A stretch of DNA of 64,000 nucleotides. It comes from Osmia lignaria lignaria. Lineage: Eukaryota; Arthropoda; Insecta; Hymenoptera; Megachilidae. Where the stretch lies: the NCBI RefSeq assembly GCF_051020975.1, contig NC_135036.1, forward strand, positions 2,604,001 through 2,668,000, read 5' to 3'. Each line of letters begins with the position of its first letter. Positions within the stretch are counted from its first letter, which is position 1. Position numbers and translations under genes: made by a program. This document shows, piece after piece, positions 56,880 to 64,000 of the stretch. Under the pieces are notes generated by a model. It was not told where the DNA came from. It saw only the letters and a list, made by a program, of their open reading frames with translations, and searched no databases.

Positions 56880-57765
56880 CCCCTCCCTCCCTCCTCCGTC
56901 CTGTATTTCTCTACCTCTTTCATCCAGGCTTCTCCTTCTCCATTTCCCTCTATAGCTGTTCTATCCTCTCTTGCCATCCCTCTTTTCTTTCTTCTCCTGT
57001 TGCGCACCTTTCCCGTACGTGCTCCCAAGTCTCTTCTTCCCATCCACACACTCTGCACTTTCTTTTCTCTTCTTTTTCCCAATATTTTGCTTCATTTACT
57101 TCGTTTCCCAGCCTGAATCTGGGCACTCTTCTCCACCTTTCCTCCTTCCATCCTTTTTCTAAATATTTCGGGATTCCTGGCTCTTTTATTACTTTGTACC
57201 ACTTGTTGTATCTCGATTCCATTATCTTTTCCCATCTCTCTTCTTCTTGTAGCTCTTTATCATTCCTCTCGAATTCTTCATACCCTATCTCTCCGCTGCT
57301 TCTTTTTTCTTCTAATCTTCCTATTTCAAGTCCCCTTTCCGTAAAGAACTTTTCTCTTTCCTCTTCCCATTTATTTCTCTCTCCCGTCCTTGCTTCGTTT
57401 CCAATTACCTGTTCCCAGCAGCTCCTGGCCAGCTCCCTTCCTCTTCCTTCCCATAGTTTTCTTTCGTATTCCTATGCCAGCTTTCCTGCTCTTATCCTCA
57501 TTTTCCATCTTTGTAACTCTTCTCTGAGCAGGTATCCTAGCGTGCTCTCGTGTAGCCCCTCTATCTCCTTCCATTCCCTCCATCCCCATACTTCTGCTCC
57601 GTATGCTATGACCGTCCACACTAGCTTGTCCCATAGCCAAATTCTTCTCCCCCAGTTTTTCCCAAATTTTGTTTTTCCGATCCTCCACACTTGTCTCATC
57701 ACTATTCTGGCCTTCCTGACCCTATCCTTTACTTGTAACTCGCTTCCTCCGTTTCTCCTGAACAC
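56880..57765 (-). pseudogene. LINE-2 ORF2 C-terminus with Cys knuckle
   Basis: 57,765-57,472 gives the thumb (WGRRIWLWDKLVWTVIAYGA, EGLHESTLGYLL). After a frameshift, 57,222-56,950 gives YNKWYKVIKE and CRVCGWEEETWEHVRERC, the CX2C...HX4C knuckle found at the end of many LINE ORF2 proteins. No RNase H is seen. Confidence 0.82.
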
Positions 57766-57871
57766 ATATCCTAGATATTTACTTTACGTCTACCTCCTCT
57801 ATTTTCTTTCCTTTCCATCACCAGTTTGTCTTTTTCCATCTTCCTACCCCTTTTCTGAACCTCATTATTTT

Positions 57872-58880
57872 TTATTTGTCCTGGTTCAGTTCTAGCATTT
57901 TCTCATCCAGGTATCTTTCTAGCCTTCCAAGCATCGCCCTCATATCCCCTTCCTCTTCAGCCAATACCACCAGATCATCCGCATAGGCCAGCGTATATAC
58001 TTTTCTACCTCCAATCTTTATCCCTCCTCCTCCACCTTTACTCATCTTCTCTTCCACGTCTGCAGTCAGCAAGTTGTACAGCAACGGGCTTAATGCACAC
58101 CCCTGTCTTACTCCTCTCGCCGTCCAGAATGGTTCTGTTATCCTTTCACCCGTTCTTACCCTGCTTCTGGTCTCCCTCAGTATCTCTTTTATCCTTTTCC
58201 TTAATCCTTCTCTTACGCCTCTTTGTCTTAGTGCCTCCAACAGCACTCCTCTATCCACTAAATCGAATGCTGCCCTCAGGTCTATGAAAAATGCTATCAC
58301 TTTTCCTTTAACCCTCTTCATCTGCCTGTTCACCAGGTAGTTTAGCAATGTTGTCGGTTGTCCCCATCCCTATTCTGAATCCTGTCTCATTTGCCGGTAA
58401 CATTCCCTTTTCCTCCGCTTCCTCTCTCAACCTTTCCGTCAAAACCGCCGCATATATCTTATAGAGCGTGGGCATTAGCGTCACTCCCCTGTAGTCCGTT
58501 GTCCGTGTACCGTCTCCTTTTTTCTTTATGGGTGCTATTATCCCCTCCTTCCATCCCTCCGTCCACCCCTCTCCTCTCCATACCCTGTTGCATATTTCCC
58601 AGGCCCAATCCAATACCTCTTCACCTCCGTATTTCCACACCTCGTTGAGAATCTCATCCCCCCCGTCCCTTTCCCATCCTTTAGTTTCGCCACCGCTTTC
58701 CTTATTTCTTCCTTGCTTATATCCGCTTCCTCGTCTCTTTCCCGATCTCTTTCTCCTCCCAGCACTACTTTTTCCTCTGCTCCACCCAGTAGATTCACGA
58801 AGTGTTTTCTTCATTCCTCTTCTGTTATGCCCGTTTTCCGCCTTCCTCTTCTTTTTCTCTCCCTGTTTATTATTCTCCAC
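57872..58880 (-). pseudogene. LINE-2 reverse transcriptase
   Basis: 58,880-58,308 carries the fingers (IIAPIKKKGDGTRTTDYRGV, LPANETGFRIGMGTTDNI). A frameshift at about 58,340 leads into 58,348-57,872, with FFIDLRAAFDLVDR (first Asp), ARGVRQGCALSPLLYNLL and YTLAYADDLVVLAEEE; YADD is at about 57,974-57,985. All catalytic Asp are present. Confidence 0.9.
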
Positions 58881-59189
58881 ACCTCACCTTCTGTTCTTGC
58901 TTTTTCCATTTCTTTTTCGAAATTCTCATTTACTTTTTCCTTTTTTGCTCCGCATAGTCTATTGTACTCCCTTTTAGCCTCTCTGTAACTCTCCCCGCCT
59001 ACCCTTTTTTTCCTCTAATCTCTTAATACTGTTCTCACTTCTTTCTTCCTCTTCGTGCACTCCTCGTCCCACCACCCTTTTCTCTTGTGTATTTTTGTTT
59101 CCTCTCTTCCTCTTTCGAGTCCCTTTCTAAACTCTTCTAGCATTACCTCCATGTCCTCTTCTAGTTTTCCCCTCCTCATCTCCCTCTAC

Positions 59190-59960
59190 TTAATTTCCTT
59201 TTTAAACCTTTCCCTTCCCTGCTCTGACCAGTTTCCTCCCGCCGCTGGTCTTTTTTTCTCCCCTTTTTCTTCCTTCCCCATTCTCCTCCCTTCCAGTTTC
59301 AGTATCATTGGGATACTGAACTTATACCCGTATAAGTGAATTCTCCTTCTTCGTCTCCACTGATGTTCCCGTTCATTATCTCCCACCCTGTCTCCCTCAG
59401 GGCCTCCAACAGGACCCTCCCCTCTGCATTTTGTTTTTTATCTTTTGATTTTCTTTCTCCATCCTCCTCTTCTTCCTCCCTCCTCTTCCCTCCCCCTCCT
59501 TCCTCCCCTGTTCTCATTGTATTATTGTTATTCTCTCATCTTCTACATCTTCCATTCTTGTTCTGAGCTCCTTCATTTTTTCCTCTATATCCGCGTTCAC
59601 GTATACCCCCACTACTCTCCATGTCTCTTCCCCTCTCTTGAATTCCGCTGTCATTATTCCCCCCTTTTTCTCATCTTTTATTATCTTTCCTTCCTTCCCC
59701 ATCAGGGACTCCTTCACTCCCATCAGCATTCCTCCCATTGCCCTTCCTTTTTTATTTTTCCTTTCTGCTAGCTGGGCTTCCCACTTATACCCTTTTTGGC
59801 AGCCACTCTTCTACCTTCTTCCATCCTTTCTGTTCTAACCATGTCTCCATTAGTACTATCACTTCCAACTATTTAATCGTCTCCCAGAAGTCCTCGTCTT
59901 TGTTTCTGATCCCCGCGCAGTTCCAGAATCCTATCTCCCACCCCTCTTTTTCTCCCCCAA
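59190..59960 (-). pseudogene. LINE-2 endonuclease domain
   Basis: In shifted frames: a WNCAGIRNKDEDFW-type start (about 59,930), VLMETW, VVGVYVN (about 59,610) and GWEIMNGNISGDEEGEFTY (about 59,390). These are the ordered motifs of an APE-like nuclease (catalytic Asn, Glu and Asp/Asn regions). A stop (59,514) and frameshifts break it. Confidence 0.72.
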
Positions 59961-60174
59961 CCCTTGCGGTCATCCCCTTTCTCTTCCCTCCCTTCTCTTC
60001 CTATCCTTTTCTCTGTCCTCTTCTTTTTCTTCTGTTCCTTTTCTTCTTCTCTTGCCTCCACCTTCCTTCTCCACCTCCCGTTTGCTTTTTCCCTGCTTCC
60101 TCTCCACTTCCCTTTATCTCTCTTATCCCTCATTCCCCTTCCCCCTTGCTGGATGGACCCTCGTTGTTTTCGTG

Positions 60175-61350
60175 TCACCCTTTCCCTCCCCAATCTTTCA
60201 GAGTTTCCCTTTCCTCGTCCCACCTCCACCATTTTCCTACAATTCTGATTCTCGCATAGTCCACCCATACATATTTTCCTTTTTCTCCTTCCTCCTTTGC
60301 TATCCTTCTTAACTTCCATTGTACCCTCCTCTGCCTCCATGTCACGTCCTCTTCTATTTTTTCATGCCTGCCCTTCAGGGCCTTCTTCTTCTCCATCACG
60401 TTTCTTTTGTGTTCCATTGACCTCAGTCTCAGCTGCACCATGTTTACTTTCTTCCCCCCTTCTGCGTACCCTACTGGTTTCATCTCCTCTATCGCGTCCT
60501 GTACTCCTATCGCTTTCAGTAACTCTTCTGCTCTCCCCTTCATCTCTTCTCTCTTCACTTTTATCCCTTTAATTATTATGTTTTTCTCCTTCCCTTCCTT
60601 TCCTCTTTTCCTTCCTTTCCTCTTTTTCCTTCCACTCCCATTTCCTCTCTAAATCTCTTAGTTTTTCTTTTACTGCCTCGTCTCCGCTCTCCTCCTTTCT
60701 TTTCTCTGCTGCTCCCCTCTTCAGACTATGTATTTTCTCTTTTAACATTCTCCACTTAGTGTTTCCCTTTTCCCCTCCTTCAAGTTCCTCCATTTTTTAA
60801 ATTAGCATTTCCATTTTCTTTTCCAGGTCTCTCCTTTGTTCCAACCATTTGTCCTCTCGGTTGTTCATTTCCTCTTTCAGCTTTCCTATTTCTCCTTTTA
60901 TTCCTACTATCTCCTCCCTCATTTCTTTCCCAAATGACCTTGCGCTTGCTTCAATCCTCTCTCCCAGACCTTTATGGCCTTCTTCTAGCTTTTTTATCAT
61001 CTCCTTTAGTTCCCCGATTTTCTCCTTTTTCTTATCAGGGGACCTCTCCACTAGACTACTTCCTCTGAACTAGATCCACCCCTCTGTTTGAGGACTGCCA
61101 CCCCCTCCTCTTTCCCTCTCCTCCTCTAGTTCCGTTTCTCTCTTCCTTTTCCAGATTTCCTCTATGCTGGTCGCTCAGGCTCTTTTCTTTCTTTAATGCC
61201 TCTACGTTGGTCGGCCTGCCTCGTCTTACCCCTTTGTCTACTTTTCCTTCGGCCGTTTTCCTCTTCTCCTTCGTTTCTTCCTTCCTTTGCTGCCAGGTGT
61301 CTCTCTTTGCTCCTGCCTCTTCCTTGTCCCCGGGCATTCCTTATGCTCAC
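60175..61350 (-). pseudogene. LINE-2 ORF1, coiled-coil RNA-binding type
   Basis: About 390 residues in at least three frames. The N-terminus is basic and low-complexity. At about 61,051-60,797 there is a clear coiled coil (IGELKEMIKKLEEGHKGLGE) with heptad spacing, followed by a Lys/Glu-rich linker. At about 60,558-60,175 there is a compact domain (LLKAIGVQDAIEEMKPVGYA, ending WRWDEERETL) resembling the RRM-plus-C-terminal arrangement of LINE ORF1 proteins. Its likely role is binding the element RNA. Confidence 0.75.
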
Positions 61351-61620
61351 CGGTTTGCTCTCCTGTCTCCTAGACGTCTCTTCCTACTCTCTCCTTCCTC
61401 GCGTTGCCATGCTTTCTTAGCCTCTATCTCCTCTTAACATCACAAGAGTGGGCCCACTTTCTTCCAATCTTCTTCTTACTCTCACTGTTTTCACTTTATT
61501 CTGCACTACCACCTTTCCCCCCCCCCCCCCCCCCCCCTTTCCGCTCACTGTATCTGCTATCCTTGACCTTCGCTTGTCTACTTTTCCGCCCTTTTCACTC
61601 TTTGATCTCTCCATTTAGCA

Positions 61621-61944
61621 CGACACACGTCCGTTCGCAACCGTTGCCCGTAAGGGAATCACATTGATGATGGTTATATACTATATTTATTTATTTAACT
61701 TCCAACGGTAGGGTGGTCGTCTAATCGTGTCAGCGCAATTAAACAAAGTCGTCTGCGAGGTCGCAACATTCGCAGATAGCTTTCTCCTCTCTTGCCTTCT
61801 CGTGCGCTCGATTTTTTTCAGCTTTCCCTCTCTCCGATATTATTTCTGCTGGCAATCCCCCTTTTTTCTTTTTCTTTTAATTCCCGTTCCCTAGGACTTA
61901 AGGCGTAATTTTATAAATGAATGGAGAAAGGGTGGGGGGAAGGA
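61621..61944. other. Spacer between the two LINEs
   Basis: It possibly includes the 5' UTR of LINE-2. No gene. Confidence 0.4.
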
Positions 61945-64000
61945 TAGGTCTATTATTATTATTATTATTATTGGTTGAGGCTAGCCGGGCACTCAGTCCT
62001 TGGGGACCATCGTACCCGGGCCGCTAGGCAGCCTCCTTACTGGCTGTGCCTTGGTAGCTGGGCTTCTATTGCCGGCACCAGGCCAGCTGAAATACTTAAT
62101 GATGAGGGTTCCGAGGTCTCCAGGATTGATCCTCTTAGGGCCCTTAGTTCCCTGCATGTTAGAAGTGCGTGAAGGGGTGTCTCATCCTCCTCCTCACACC
62201 TCAGGCATGTCGACTCCTCTGTGAGTCCCATGCGTGCGAGGTGTTTCCTCGTGTACCAGTGTCCTGTCACTAGGCCCACGAGCATGCGCAGCTGCGCCCT
62301 GTTCAGGTGAGTTAAGGTGTCACACAGCTTCTATGACGGTCCCTCAAGTAAGGCCCTCGTGTCTCTCATGCCGTTGGCGTTTTGCCAGAGCCTGGTGAAT
62401 TCCTGGTTCAACCATTCTTTAGCCAGGCCCTTCAACACATAGGTTGAGACGCCAATAGGGTACTCATGGTATGGCTGGGAGCCTGTTGCCCCCAGTCGCG
62501 CCAATTCGTTAGCCTGAGATACCAGCGTGGCCTGGCACCCCCATAGCAGCTTGACTCTGTTGTTCAGAGATAGCTGCTTCAGCGTCAGTACACAATCCCT
62601 GACTAGCTGAGACCCAATCTCCACTTTGTGAAGGGCTCTAAGCGCAGCAAGGCTGTCACTGCAGATATAAATGTGTTTGCCTGAGTGGGCCCTTTCCAAA
62701 TTATATTTGGCGCAGGTCCAGATGGCAAATACCTCTGCTTGGAAGACCGTAACGTGGTGGCCCAGCTTGTGGGTCATTTCGACCCTTGGGCTCTCCCCCG
62801 CAATCCCGGCTCCTGTGCCAGATCTGGTTTTGAAGCCGTCTGTGAACCAGACCAGCCCCCCCAGAGTCAGAATGCCGTTTGGGTCCTCCAGCCATTTCTC
62901 CCTGTCTGGGATGATTAAGTCGTATTCGCGTCTGAATAGGTACTTCGTCTTGCAGCGGTCTCCACCGGAGGTCAGAATTAACTCCGATCCCAGATCCCTC
63001 AGGACCTCGGTGTGCCCGCCGCTCGCCGCGGACCATTCTTCAGCTTGATGGAGGCGGATGGCCGCTCTCCAAGCCGTTGCCATCACTATTAGATGGGGTG
63101 GCTTGTAATCGAACAGCGCACCCATTGCCATAGTGGGCGTGGTGGGGAGCGCACCTGTTATCCCCAGCAACGCTATTCGGTATATTCTTTCTATAGTCCT
63201 TCTGTGTACTCCCCTCTTCATAGAGGTCCACCACACAATCGAGGCGTATGTTATGATGGATTCAAGGATGGCCTGGTATATCCACCTGACCATCCTTGGT
63301 TTGAGTCCCCATGCAGGGCCAAACATTCTGCGGCAGGTGCTGATTGCTTCCTGGGTCTGCTTGTTCACATGGTTCTTCCAGGTGAGTTTATTATCTAGTA
63401 TTACACCTAGATATTTAACTTCATCTGTGAGTTGTAGTTGCGTCCCAAAAAGATGAGGAGCCTTAAAATAAAAGCGTCGTCTCCTTGTGAATAGGACCAA
63501 CTCCGTTTTGCTCGGGTGAACCGAGAGCGAGTGTGATCTACACCAAGATTCCACGAGTATGATAGCCTTTTGCAATCTCCTCGCTAAATCTAACGGGTGT
63601 CTGCCTCTGACCGTAATAGAAAGGTCGTCGGCGTAGCCCTGAACCTCAAAGCCTTCCGTGGTGAGTATACGTATGAGTTCGTCAACCACGAGGGTCCACA
63701 GCAGGGGGAACAGGACTCGTCCCTGCGGGCAGCCCCTCGCGACGTCGGCACTCACCGTCTCCTCTCCCAGGTTTGTTGTGGCTGTTCTATTCGTCACCAT
63801 GTTGTGGATCCATCTTACGACGGAGTCCTTAATATAATATCTCTTCGCGGCTTCCTGTATAGCATTGTGAGGGGTGTTGTCAAACGCCCCCTCGATGTCG
63901 AGGAAGATGCAGAGGGCGGATTCACCGTTCGACAGTGCACCTTCAATGTAACCTACCAGTTTATGAAGTGCCGTCTCGGTGGATTTGCCGTTTTGATAGG
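61945..64000 (-). mobile_element. Second copy of the first LINE, 3' part, runs off the window
   Basis: Minus strand, with an (AAT)n tail at about 61,951-61,972, then a 3' end matching 10,620-11,070. It is close in sequence to the 4860-11,097 element but retains the RT core that copy lost. Confidence 0.95.
62037..64000 (-). pseudogene. LINE ORF2: RT core, RNase H, Cys knuckle (partial)
   Basis: Open from the window edge (YQNGKSTETALHKLVGYIEG) through CIFLDIEGAFD, ARGCPQGRVLFPLLW and VQGYADDLSI (YADD at 63,624-63,635). RNase H shows FTDGF (usual Ser changed to Phe) and CSDSLAAL, but the GHAGIPGNERAN box is scrambled by compensating indels at about 62,500-62,545. TAG at 62,331 stops the frame; the same frame then runs to 62,037 and contains CLRCEEEDETPLHALLTC. 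Catalytic RT residues are intact; RNase H is probably not. Confidence 0.93.

Larger units (their letters stand above)
56871..61620 (-). mobile_element. Second LINE lineage, APE type, heavily frameshifted
   Basis: Minus strand: ORF1 about 61,350-60,175 and ORF2 about 59,960-56,880, with APE endonuclease, RT and a C-terminal Cys knuckle. The coding strand is extremely rich in A and G (Glu, Lys, Arg, Gly), so the plus strand shows long spurious Ser/Leu/Pro/Phe frames. It belongs to a LINE type common in ants and other insects (by recollection); the clade is unassigned. Many indels; no target duplication or poly(A) found. A run of 21 C at 61,517-61,537 lies near the 5' end. Confidence 0.9.

Noticed and set aside
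56618..57895. 425-codon plus-strand open frame rich in Ser, Leu, Pro and Phe
   Set aside because: It is antisense to the purine-rich LINE-2 ORF2 whose RT and knuckle motifs read on the minus strand.

Overview
The window looks like a transposon-rich, gene-poor stretch of an insect chromosome, most likely a hymenopteran such as an ant. The evidence is the AT-rich background, the presence side by side of Copia, BEL/Pao, errantivirus-like and solo LTR elements, two LINE lineages that both carry an apurinic-type endonuclease, hAT and TA-flanked MITEs, and short (61-97 bp) introns with GTAAGT donors. The species call is inference. I see no rRNA gene, no intact tRNA, no CRISPR and no bacterial-type operon. 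Almost every long open frame is a decayed transposon protein, an LTR, or the antisense of one.

Layout. 1-4.85 kb: low-complexity DNA, an 80-bp tandem array, and a repeat broken by a hAT element with a perfect 8-bp target duplication. 4.86-11.1 kb: a full-span LINE with a 10-bp target duplication; the catalytic core of its reverse transcriptase is replaced by the 3' end of an LTR element. 11.35-33 kb: a maze of foldback and TIR elements, including two 2.3-kb inverted arms (11.35-13.62 and 28.98-31.24 kb), a TTAA-flanked family, a 1.9-kb palindrome, two hairpin families and solo LTRs. Inside it, a 2.0-kb element with 98-99% identical 286-bp inverted repeats (16,880-18,901) holds the best candidate for something new: a three-exon minus-strand gene for a small RGG-rich protein. 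33.5-41.6 kb: a hairpin element hit by four LTR elements, one of them a nearly complete Copia (35,181-39,636). 41.6-45.3 kb: a second hairpin element, then a decayed F-type envelope gene split by two solo LTRs. 45.3-50.5 kb: LTR remnants. 50.4-56.0 kb: a BEL/Pao gag-pol on the minus strand, 5' truncated by an LTR, with a small spliced arginine-rich frame downstream of pol. 56.9-61.6 kb: a second LINE lineage on the minus strand with extreme purine/pyrimidine strand bias. 61.9-64 kb: the 3' part of a second copy of the first LINE, running off the window.

How the parts relate. Relative ages can be read from nesting: foldback elements are oldest, LTR elements landed in them, and recombination left mostly solo LTRs. 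One solo-LTR insertion (TSD CCTT) sits in both large inverted arms, so the arms were duplicated after it. No metabolic or host pathway can be reconstructed. The dense, two-strand, nested arrangement is what heterochromatin or a piRNA-producing locus looks like, but that is inference.
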